Below, one piece after another: positions 23,908 to 50,000 of a DNA stretch of 64,000 nucleotides. Both the position numbers and the translations under genes were made by a program. The notes under the pieces are model-generated. The model was not told the DNA's origin and did no database searches. It was given only the letters and a program-made list of their open reading frames with translations. Origin of the DNA: Nematostella vectensis (lineage: Eukaryota; Cnidaria; Anthozoa; Actiniaria; Edwardsiidae); the NCBI RefSeq assembly GCF_932526225.1, contig NC_064045.1:10196022-10260021 (forward strand), read 5' to 3'. How positions within the stretch are numbered: the stretch's first letter is position 1; each line of letters begins with the position of its first letter.

Positions 23908-24600
23908 CTTGGTGCTTCTAAGCAGGCTAAGGGTCTAGGAAATGCTAGAAATAGAGTTTCCTAGGAGGACTTCTATGTCAACTCGGCTCCATTCACAAAT
24001 TTCTTTCCCTTACGCGGGAAGCGAACACAGCGCGTGCGGACTTCTGGGATATCCGGCTGATCACTGAACATTTTTCATAGCCACGTGATATGATGTCCGC
24101 TCAGAATTTACGATAGACCCTTAAACTAGAAAGACTACAGACAAGCTGTAGAAAACTAGGTGGTCTGCATAAAACGCTCAGAATACTACTCCATGGGATC
24201 AGCAAACACAGCTCAAAGATCCACAAGATTTATTTCCATGGCGTTTACAAGGAAGGTAGGGACAGTGTCAGGCAAAATTCTGAAAATAAGCCACGAATTT
24301 CCCTCTAGCTCGTAGGGGACAATTCGCGTACAACGGGGTGGTAGCTCGGATTACGCAATGTAACTTGACCGGGTTATCTAATCAAACACGGAGAGCTCGT
24401 CGCAAAAATTAGAGGGAAAATCGTGGTTTATTATCAGAATTAAGCCTAACAATCACTGTTCCTGCCGCCCTTGACATTGCCGTAACCTTGGAAACATTGA
24501 GAAAACTAAGTGTGTAGGGGGAGGGGGGGCTCTAACAGCATGGAGGGCCCAAAACTGCTAGGAGTGGGGAGAAAATGACCCAGGAATCCAGATGCGAAAG
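23908..24600. promoter_or_regulatory. Upstream region of SUZ12
   Basis: This is the non-coding region 5' of the SUZ12 start codon (23907, minus). A CACGTG E-box lies near 24082. No TATA box is convincing. No gene is seen on either strand up to the retrotransposon fragment. Confidence 0.35.
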
Positions 24601-24639
24601 GAAGGATTTGCTAGAAGAAAGGGTGTAATCAGAATATCG

Positions 24640-25235
24640 AGTTAGTGAACAACATTCCGCAATGTACGGTATTACCGATTCTAGGGATTACCTTTCAGTC
24701 TAACGGCAAATACAGTGAACATGTGCGTTCCAAGTTAACAAAGGCAAATAAGTGTCTTTACATTTTAAGATATTTAAGAAAGGAAGGAATTTGTCAAGAA
24801 GAACTCGATCACCTCTTTAAGTCTATTGTCCTTCCTAATTTCACTTATGGCTTGTCCGTTTTTGGTGCCTCAGACTCGGATCTCACAAACATACAGAACT
24901 TCCTAGAGAGATGCTTTAAAAGGAAATACATTTCAAACATTGTAAACATCCGTAAACTTCTAGAGGAGGCAGATAAGAAGATTTATCGTACTCGCTTAGA
25001 TCAACCTGAATATCCTCTGAGCAAAATCCTGCCTAAGAAAAAAGACCAAAAATACAACCTCAGAAAAAGAAATGTGATTTATCCTAGGGTTCACTCAGAG
25101 CGATTCAAAAATACTTTTGTCAATAGGCTTGTCTTTAAATATAGTGACATATAATTGATGTAGCGCATTTACTTATAATCGGTTTCTCCTACATTTTGTA
25201 AACTTAGACATGTTGATTTATCTAAGGCAATAAAG

Positions 25236-25265
<30 letters not shown>
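24640..25265 (+). mobile_element. 3' end of a non-LTR (LINE) retrotransposon
   Basis: A 5'-truncated reverse-transcriptase ORF2 tail of about 169 codons ends at the stop near 25154. It shows the thumb-like C-terminal pattern of CR1/L2/jockey-type elements: LGITFQSNGKYSEHV, KANKCLYILRYLRKEG, then LFKSIVLPNFTYGLSVFG. A short 3' UTR follows and ends in AATAAAG plus a (ATT)n tail at about 25233-25265. A simple-repeat 3' tail with 5' truncation is typical of target-primed reverse transcription. The palm domain with the catalytic YxDD is absent, so the copy is dead. The clade is not certain. Confidence 0.85.
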
Positions 25266-25266
<1 letters not shown>

Positions 25267-27559
25267 GACTGGGGATACGCAGGGGTTACTCTATAAAATT
25301 CTAGATTCCGAATAAGGCCGCTTTTGAAGGGTCGAGCGGGGTAAATGGGGAAGGGATATGGAAAGTACTTTTATTTTCTTGGTCTGAGATTGACTTGTGA
25401 GCTTGCTAGAAGCTTCCCTTGGTAACAGAGGCTCAAGCTTTACTCGTTTTAATGACACGCCGGTCTTGGCTCCTCGTTTCGCGGTTCTTTGTTAGTGAGG
25501 CTTGGGGTTCGAGCCTCTGGTACTGCCAGGCTAGCTAGAAGCTCCCGGAGAAAACCCTCGGAAAACAAGTTAACTCACTCGCGTCGATTTACAACGCCCT
25601 GCCAATTGCACCACCCAAGCTCAAATTTATCGGAAGTGGAAATTTAGCACAAACAAGATTTTTTACCGTCACCAAGGGAAAAAATGGTTCGAATATATTT
25701 GGGAACTCGAGGTATCTGTGAAAATCAATGTAGTCCCTGTTATTTGCCGGGTTTCCTGTGATCACATGAACCGTGATGAGACTGGGACGGGCACACCCCA
25801 GAAAGGTTTTGTGTGACGTCACATCTCTTACCCACCAAAGAAAACCCTTAATGAAAGTCAGGGACTAGGCTGGAAACGACGGGTTAGCGGGAGGTCACTC
25901 AGTCAAGCTAATACCCCATGGTCAGTCATATTTCCCAACCCGGTAATGCAAGTTGGGCTGATGAACCCACCGTGCGCGAGTTTTGTCGGGGCACAAAACT
26001 TTGGGATTGGGGGGTGGGTAGCAAAACGATTCCCATGGTGCATCACGTGACCCGTGTATCTGATATCATCACATCACAATCACAGGAAACACGAAAAGTG
26101 AAGTGTGTACCAGATTTCCACCCTCACGGGTAGGGACATTAGAATTGTTTCAGTTCATGGGGAATTACATGATTTACTAATCTAGCGGGAAGTCCAAAAG
26201 AACAAGTGGTTTGCATCTTGGCACAAAACCACATATACTCTTGACGAAGTAGATAATTTTTATTTCTGCGTGGATTGCAAAATGACAATAGTAAGCGTTG
26301 TTCAATAAATAACAAAGTCGGAAAAAGGAGAAAGACGCACAATTCGACCAGTACACTATAAACGGAGAAAACACAATTTGAAATGGACAAAATTACAGTG
26401 GAACCTAGATCCCATGCTCTTTAGAACGACCTCCTCAATCATAGGATATAAACTGTTTTCCGTTCCCTGATGAAAAAAGTAGGGTGTAAAAAACTTTACC
26501 TTACAATGCACAATCCCCTCGCATCCATTTGACTGCCACTAAGGACAGTACACTAAATGTTAATACCCCGACTTAACGATGTAATTTTTTTTTTCCTGAG
26601 GAACATCGTAACATCCACGTTCCACTGTAGCTACGTTGTAGCTCCATAACGTAACCGTGCGAACTACTGATTTTTCTCGATCGCGGTCTTTTGTAAAGAG
26701 AGTATAGATCAGCAAGCCTCTAAAACGAGACATTTTAGATACCAATTTAGTATCCAATCCTTTTTCGATTAAACAGAAATCACGGAGGATGTGAATAAGC
26801 GACCACGAAAAATATAATGGTCAGCGGTAATAAAACTAATCCAATTCAGATATTTTTCCTACTATGACATAGCAACGACATATCTATACATCTCAACACC
26901 AAAAACAACAAACATATAATTCTTTCTATGTACAAATGCACATTTTAACCATATTGTGTTGATAACTACCTTTTGTCCAATCGTTTAATCTACACTCTGT
27001 TCTTTAGTATGAGCGTTTCGTTATCTATTTCTGCGAATAAGTAGACCAGCTGCACTGTCCAGTGTGCGCTTGGAGTAAACTATTCCATATTAGGCAGTGG
27101 AAATTTGTGATTTGAAGGCGGAAAGTAATTGTCACACTTCCCCGAGTACTAGTAAAAGAGTATCCATAGCTGGGAACCTTCGGTTGGAAGAAGAGGAGAA
27201 AAAAACGGAAGATTAGTAGAGAAGTGATGTCAGTGAGCTTGGCTCTCAGTCTCACTATGAAAGGGCGCCAGTGGGCGGTGCAGGACAAAAAAGGTTTAAA
27301 GGCGGGCGTTGGTTGACGTTTTAACAGCTAGGCACCTTCCGATAAAGAAGACGAGATATGGAGATATAGCAGAAAAAGTAGAAGAGCAAAGAAGGAGGGA
27401 AGTGGTTGACGTATCCATAGCTAGGCGTCTCCTGGTAAAAGAAAAGAAGAAATAACAGTACGAGTAGTATAAAAGTGATGGCATTGAAGACATCAGTCGC
27501 ACAAGGAGAGGGCGATAGTGGACAGTGTAGGAAAGAAGAGGTTTGAAGGCAAGTACAAG
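25266..27559. other. Intergenic region between the LINE and USP22
   Basis: I see no gene, RNA or clear element here. All open frames are short and without recognisable similarity. The segment just left of 27560 should hold the USP22 3' UTR. Confidence 0.5.
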
Positions 27560-41746
<14,187 letters not shown>

Positions 41747-44084
41747 TTTGTGGTCGGATAGGGGAGTCCGTTGCGGTTTTCTAGGGGATTTAGGGGAGGT
41801 TTTGCGCTTTGAACAGCCGAATTCGTGACACTCGACCAAAACAACAGTCCTTCAAAAGGAACATGTGCGGGGTGCGCAAGACCTGGGATCAAGCTGCGCA
41901 GAATATCCGGCCTAGCGATTGGTGGAATTCAAGACAATAGAAAACCAAATTTAGAACTGACAGCTAGAACGCGCGATATTCAAAAAAGTAAAGTACATTT
42001 TTTTTTGCGTGAACCAAATATTTGTACACATTCATTTCTAATAAAGAAGCTACAGCACAGGGTTCTCATAGAAAAAACAAACAAAGAAGCTGTTGAATTG
42101 GAAAAGAGGAATTAAAAGATTCTGGGATTCTGGGCCTTATATCTCAGGCCAGTTTTGTTTCCAATTGGACACTGCAAAGTCAATGGTCAAACTCTTGAAA
42201 ATAATAAAATAAATGCAAACTAAAAGCATCCTAAAAACACTGTTGTGCGAGAGTTTAAAAATTTTATATCGCCACATTTTCTACTTTATGCACAAGGCAG
42301 TAACTCAGGGGGAAACGGAGGGTGGGGGCGTCATCATTTCTACCAGAAAGTCACAAGATTTCTTATTGCAAGTTGCCTATTCCAGGGTTGTCATTTCCCC
42401 CCACCATTAAAAAAAAAAATAGAAATAACCACAAGGGGGGTGGGTTGTCTCCACAATATTTTCTTTATCAATATATACAGCGTCGTAGCAGGGGGGTGGG
42501 GGGTGGGGCACTTACCCCCCCCCCTCCCAATATTTTAAAAAAAATAAGGAAATGACCAGTAAGGGCTTGGCTGTGCCCCCATTGTTCCCATTGTTGTTAT
42601 ATTGTACCCCCCCCCCCCCCACAAAGAATTCGAGGCCTGCTACGGCTATAATATATCATGCCCCCCAAATATTCTGCGGCCCACTACAGCTCAGTAATCA
42701 GTTAGCACTTTAGTGACCTTCACGATAAAACAGTCAAGGACAAAATTTAAATAAAAATTATTCATGGACCACATGCATTTTGAAGGCCTGATACAGGGTG
42801 TATGAGTATGCATGCAGCACCTAGACAGCTGAAAAGTAGGTAATTTCATATTGAGGGATCCTGGTAATTACTATCTTTTTCTGTATGCTACCTATTACTG
42901 TACACTCCTGCTAAGCAAATCCTTGGTATACACCTGAATCCTGTTATTAGACCAACACAAAATGTGCAAGAATGTCTGCATTCGAAAGCAACCAATGGTG
43001 GTGTATCATGATTTTATTTGACATTACAATACCAAGGTTATTGTACACAGGTAGTGCCACTGATTTGTCAACCCATCGTGGGCCGAAATCTTGTGAGATC
43101 AGGGGAAATACAGTGAATATGTGAAAAAACTCAAAAGAGCTAATGTGGGTGATTACGGAGAAAGTATGTCTCACAAAAATGAGGCTTGTGATGAAGTTCA
43201 AAATCTTGTGACACCTGCCTAATACGGTGGAGTTGACAGCTTTGTAACATAATTAGATAATATTGTACGGTTAACAAGTCTTTGGTCTTGTAGGCATTAG
43301 TAGGCCCAAAGCAAGATGTAAACAGAGCTTCTTATCTGAGTAAAGGGCATTATTGATGTAGTTAATATACCATTATTCAATAATAAAAAAGTACAGAAAA
43401 GCCTGAGATGAAAAAAAAGGAGATGCTTTCAACCACAGGTCTGAAGCAAATTGATTTATCAAGAGACATGGTCCCTGGTTAATTAAAACTTTCCCAAATC
43501 TCAGATCTTACAATAGTAATAGAGTTGAATCCTGCTAACCATCCAGAGACAAAAGACACTTTGAGTTGGTTGGGGATTTTGATTATTTAAAATCAGTACC
43601 GAAAAAATTCAAAATCAGTATGAAACAGCAAGAAGAATGGATTACTCTAGCTTGAGTTATGGGGGTTACACTATATTTTGACTACAACTTTTCTCTTTAC
43701 TCATGTACAACATTAAGTATTTTTAAATAAAATGGTTTTTTCATATTTCTTTCTACGTCCTAACCTAGATATAGACAGCACTTTAGCATTATTGCAATTC
43801 GTCCATCAATATTTTCACCTGAATAAATTGACCATCTTGATGCCAAAGACATCACCTTGATGTCACTTTAGATTGGTTAATTACAGATTTAATTGACCAA
43901 TCAGATTTCAGCTTAACCTTTAACAGGAAGCTTGCCAATGTCTTGGTTTACCATACCAATGGTCCCGCAAAACAACTCAATATTAAGTGCAAATTTTTTT
44001 TGTTTTTTGTTTTGTTCCCATTTAAATATTCCACCAGTGCTTGTTGGGGGTGCATTCAAGGTGGTTTGTTGGGTAGCCTGTGTT
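41747..44084. other. Intergenic region between USP22 and TOM1, including the USP22 upstream region
   Basis: A CCAAT box on the minus strand (ATTGG at 41918-41922) lies about 170 bp upstream of the USP22 ATG. An open frame runs upstream of that ATG to a TGA, without another ATG. Low-complexity G and C tracts occupy about 42300-42640. Copy B of the dispersed repeat is at 43065-43235. No further gene is seen. Confidence 0.5.
43065..43235 (-). repeat. Dispersed repeat, copy B
   Basis: This is the minus-strand match to 8375-8545, sharing AGGTGTCACAAGATTTT, TTCATCACAAGCCT and a diverged CACCCACATTAGCTCTT. The opposite orientation and distant position indicate an interspersed element. Confidence 0.7.
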
Positions 44085-47000
44085 CTAGAGTCCGAAGAAT
44101 TCATCTGTCTGCTCCATTTGCATCTGTCGTTGAGGGGGCCGACCTGACCCCCCGCGTTCCTTCACACTACCAGACCTCTGACCGCCTGAGGCTGCACGCT
44201 GGGCAAGGAAATCATCAAAATCTGGTGACCAAAAGAAGATTGTTTTGTCAATGCTTAATAAAGATCCTGTAAAAAAGATCCCTTATTTTGCAAAATTATG
44301 TAGATTAGATTTGAGAATTAAACAGCAGCATGGTTGACACATCCACATGAAAACAGAAAGATGTTCCAGCAGAAAGGATTACCCCTTTCCTACTAACAAA
44401 ATTATTTGATAGCCTTTCCCCCAAGGCAATCAACAACAATTGATAAGAGGCCAACCAATTTACTTCTTGACAGGTTTCCAATGAAATCCCCCCCTCTAAA
44501 ATTTAAACAAACAAACCTTAGATACATATGTAAGGCACAGCAACATTCTATATATCGAATAACACACCAAGTATTTTTTTAGGTCCTTTTAAGCTGCACT
44601 GTCAAAGAGACAAAAGAATCTATTTGAGTCAGTGCTATTTAACTGGCAATCCGCTCTAAAATATCACATCCTCAAGTAAATTCTTATACACAAACTGCTT
44701 TCACAATTTTAAAATATTTATGCGTTTTCCATTAAAAACCATTGGAGATTGTTACGTAATCGCCCAGAAGTAAACTGGTGAAAATGCCAGTTTAAATGTC
44801 AGTCAGAGAAAGGGGCCATCAACCACCTGGTTTTAACATGGTACCTTGACTGCTGAGTGTTCCCTGACTTGCGCTGACTTGCCCATCCTCCTTGTCCTCG
44901 TCGCCGAGCCACGCCTCTACACTCTCCATGGCACTTGGATGAAAGGAAGAGAAATCAACAACATTGATAACCACGTTGGGTCATCATGCCATAACACATG
45001 CTTGATATTTAGTTAATAAACCCAATTTGGCAGCTGGGATATCGGCAGATAATGTCCAAAGATGATAAATGGTACTAAAAATAAACAGGTGGCCGGGAAG
45101 TGAAGCTTTGAGGGAAACTTTAACTTTTTTTGGGATAAAAATTGGAAGACTCTCTTCCACTGCTTTCAGGGAAACTTTAAATTAAAAGATTAAAATTAGA
45201 TTCAGAGCAATAGTAAAGCATCTACATTGCAACTATTAGTGTTAAAAGCACTTAAATTTGTGATACAGGATGTTTAATTACATGTTAGAAGCAGCAGAAA
45301 CTAAGGATAAATAATTCAATGCAAATCAGGCTAACATTAGCTTGCAGTGTTTACAAGCAATCAGAGCGTCAAACCCTCCAGATTTCGATAGTATTATTCC
45401 AAAATTGGTTAAAACCCCTGTTCCTAATGAGAACACAATTGACAATAAAAATGTATCTTTTTTATGGAACCACATATTGACAACATGACTGAAAAACATG
45501 ACATGACGGTCAAATATTAAGCCCATTTCACATCTAATAAGGCGGAAAATTTCTCTAAGTACTTAGTAATAGCAAACAAAATATCAAGTGCGACTTTTTC
45601 AAAATTGATGCGACTTTTTGTAAAGTGTCATTGGAATTTGAGCTTTTTATCCCTGAGCCCACACATAGTGCAAGGATGATCAAGGAAAATAATATCTTTA
45701 AAAACCCAAAATCTTGGTATGTGCATTTTGGTCTCGCGTTATTTGAGTTTTGAAAATCAGTTCATAATTTAAGGAACAGATGGCCATTGAAAGAAACTGT
45801 GTCTTCTTTCTCTATCTAGAATTGCAAATATTCCAGGTTTTTCCATCATGTCCATATTGACTCCATTCTCTCAGAAATAAAAATGAGAAAAAAAACATTT
45901 TTTTTCACTGCTCATACTTTTTCAACAGTTGTTATCGCTGGACAACAACACAACATTTTGAATGAATGCTTTTATTTGAGCACAGGGGATCAGTTTATAA
46001 TAAAGTCAGGTTGGACACTCTGAAAAAAGGATTGTGCAAAATAATTAAAAAAAACTTATAGTTACAGTGGTTTGGGGGTAGTGGAGCCTTCTGATGCATC
46101 AGGATTCCTGTGTTGGGGTTAAATAATACTATGAGTGATGGGATTGCTGTGGTGGCATAAAACAACGCTTTTATGATGGGACTCCTGTGGTGTCAGTGAA
46201 GCAATATGAGTAATGGGATCTCTCTGTTAGGGCAAAACAATAATGACTGATGGGATTCCTGTGGGAGGGTTGAAACATACAATAATAAGTCTTCAGTGGA
46301 ATTTGGTTTCAAAACACTCAAGAGCCTTGGAAAGCCCTATTGTTTTCATTAAGTATTGAAAAAGAATTCCCAAAGTTTTACAAATCTTCACCAAATCATT
46401 GAAATGGATACCTTCCCACACTATATCAAATCTTATTTTATTCTTTTTTTACAAATTTTATTTTATTCATTTATTCTTCAATCTGCTGAGAAACCAGGGG
46501 ATTTTTACTGAAATCTGAAAAAAAAATGAAGTCAAGGCCAAAATCCAGAGGACTTCCAGGAAAATGGGAGATTTGACATTTCTAACATGTACGTACACAT
46601 ACTGTACCTTGGTTGTGATGTCTGTACAGTGTTCATGAAAGATAAAAAAAGAGAGAAATCAATCAATAAATACCTATTCCAATAACATCTGAACCAATCC
46701 AAAGGGTATACCAGAAACAGACAAGACTACCACACTGCAAACTCGTGGTGGGGGAGGGGGGAATCCCTCATAAAAAGTCACATATGCATGTCTTACTAAC
46801 AACATTTTCCAAGTGCTATGCCTTACATCCTTCTTACTGGTCTGCTATCTGAACTTCTGATTTAGGGATGCAATTCTCTGTGACTATCCATTTTTGCTTG
46901 GAGGTTAAATCGCTGATTTCCACACCCATCATGGCCTCCCTTATAATTTAAATTTATTTAATGAGCATTATGTGCTTTTAAAGAGAGTGTCCCCTGGTGC

Positions 47001-50000
47001 AAACTATTTGCAAAGTACAAATACCAAATCCTCTCTAAAATCTCTCTCAAAACCTCTCTAGACTATTTTCAACTATCTCTATTTCTTCGGTTATTGCCAA
47101 AGAAGTCAAAGTTTAGAATTGCGCTGCTACAGGGTATTTACCTTAACTTCTTCTAGCTTGGGTTTTGCTTGTTCCAGACTCAAGGAGTCTGTAATGGCAC
47201 GGTCATAGAGCTGGGCATTATCACTGTAGGATGCCCCACTAAACAGAAATACAGCCCATTAGTAAAATAACTAAACCAGTTGATGGTATTTGTGCTATAA
47301 ATTTAAATAAGTCTGTTCAATTAACATTCATTTAAGAGAGGGATGAGCTTCGATACAGAACACAATTTTAAATCAACGCACCCTTTTCTGCTCTCTTCAA
47401 ATGTGCTCTGTCTTGACTGAGCAAACATGTCAAAGTCATCGTCTTTCCCCACTGACTCTTCAAGGGTTTGTGCTTTGCTTTTAGTTTGTATTTTGACTCC
47501 ATTCAAAGCTAGAATAATATATATATTAAAAAAAAGCATTTCACATATGACTAAGGGTTCAATTAACTGTGCCTGAGGTTCAAATGGATACACTCTAGCA
47601 AACTAGAGTGTATCAGAGCTATTAATCTGTGAAAAAACATCTATTTTCTGCAGATTTTTAGCTCAATTCGACCTCAGCCTGTAAAAGCTGACACCACTAA
47701 GTGCTTACTGAAAGGGACTTTCAAAAAGAGGAGTCTACACACTCAATGAAAACTGATGATGAAAAACTGAACAGAAACTGATTTCATACTGATGATGTAT
47801 TTTGACCCTGATCTTGTCAAAATAATTATGTGGCCAATTTAACTTTATAATCTAATTTTAATAGCACATAAAGCCCTGTATAGTGGGAAACTCCAATATG
47901 ATAAAAAAAGGGTCAAAATAAGTTCAACTGTCTGTGAAATTCTTTGACCAGATCTAGGACAAAACTTTATCAGTATGGAATGTTTGGGTTGAGCATGCAG
48001 ATGCCTCTATACAGGAGTCTTATGGCAACCACTAAGTGGGGTCAGCTTCAAAGGCTGGGTTGACCTTAAATTTTTCATATTTTCGCAAATAAATCTTGTT
48101 TTTCAATTAAGGTTACCCCCGATGGTCCCTCTCTTGGCTTTGGACTATTCTATAAGAAAACTAGAATTCTCTCTTTCATATTCTAATTTCACTTACTCAG
48201 GGCATGGAGCTGTGCCGGCAGGCCGTCATTTCCAGCAACTGCCACAGCTGAAGGTTCTTCTTCAAAGTTTATCAACGAGTCATCAGCACTAAAGACAAAA
48301 TGAAGAAAAAAAGATTTGGCATCAGCACACAAAACCCAATATCATGGGGTCAAATTGAGCTTATAAATAAGTGTGTTGTTTCAATTGAGTAATTAACATT
48401 CTATAGTAGCAGGGCTTTATTTTTACTATTTATAATTACTCTTGTGCACAATAATAAGTACATACTCACACTTCAGTCGCAGGGGGAGGAGGAACCTGAA
48501 GAACCAGAAAACAATGATCATATTTTAGTATGCTTTCAAATGTGACCATTGTCATGTTCTAGGGTAAAAAATACACCATATTTGTGCAGGAATTAAGACT
48601 GAGGGCAGGATTTTTTTTTTCAGTCAGAAGTGTTTTGTACAATTTCTGTTCACTGGTCATTTGGTAGGCATGGTATATTTTTCGTTTCCTTTCTTCTTCC
48701 TACCTGTGGCCTAGGAGGCATCACAGGGTGGGCGGTGGCAGCCGGTGACGGCCTTGGAGGCTCAGCTGGGCGTGGTGGCTCAGTGGGCGTAGACGGCGTG
48801 GACTGTGCCTGGCGGAATCTCTCATATCGGTCATATCGTATAAACACATTATTCAAGTCATCATTAATTCTAAGCAGTTCCCCTATCACTTCTTCATTAG
48901 CAACTTGCTCCAGTAGTTCCATGATCCTTTGCTGCATGGCGCGACAGGTGCGGTTTAATTCCTGTAAGAAAAGAAAAAAAAATATGTCTTCTTAAACATA
49001 CTCTGATAGTAAATTGAATAAACAAAAGATTACTTTTGAAAAAAAGATAGACAAATAATCAGATTCAATAAAAAACCATTAGACAGATAGACAGACTAAT
49101 AAGCATGCTAACAGATTAACCTAACATGACTAAAAGATGGACAGAGGAACAGAGAGATAGATACACAGGCCCATACCCAGGGTTTTCCTTGGGGGGTGCG
49201 GAATCCGAAAAAGTGGGCCTAATTTTTCCGGGGAGTGGGGGTAGGGGGGGGGGGGGTGAATTTTTAAGGGATTTTTTTTATGCCTTTGCAGTATCTGCCA
49301 AGATGTTTACTGTCGGATTTGGCTACATACCAGAGTGATCTAGCTTATGCTTTATAGTTTTGTCTATAAATAGCACGTCTATTGAGAACCGAAAGTGGAC
49401 CTTCGGCCGTTGTGGGGGGTGTGTTCACACCCCCTGCACCCCCCTGGGTACGGGCCTGATACAGGCCTCTGTACCTGTAGTAAATCCAGGTCACCAGGTT
49501 CTTCCTGGCCAGGAGTCATCTCAGTCAGCATCTCAGACATCACTTGAACGTTACCCTGGACGATGTCAAGCTCCGACTTGAGTTTTGCCATCTGCTCAGG
49601 GGTAGGGTTGACAGGTCCCATCATACTGATTGGAGGCTGCTGCGCAGAGGCCACTGGGGCGGGAGCATGGACTGGTGACTGCTGAGGCGGAGACTGTAAA
49701 AAAAGCTTGTTTTAGTGGCCTGGGTTGTTGGTTGTTGTGGGGTTGCCAATCCAAAGAGGGGTTTGAGATTTATTTCAATATAGGTCTCCAATTCAGATGC
49801 CTTTATTTAAAGAATTTCGATGAAGCAATCATTTGTTATTGTTTACAATTGAAAATAAAGTGGTTCATTTGCAAGAAAACTTCAAAATTACTATCCACGA
49901 TAAAAGTCTGATACTTTATTGATGATATTTGATTGATAGTTTTAGTCACTTGCTTGAATTAACTTAAGTCACTTGGTATTGTGTGGGAGCATAAAATGGT

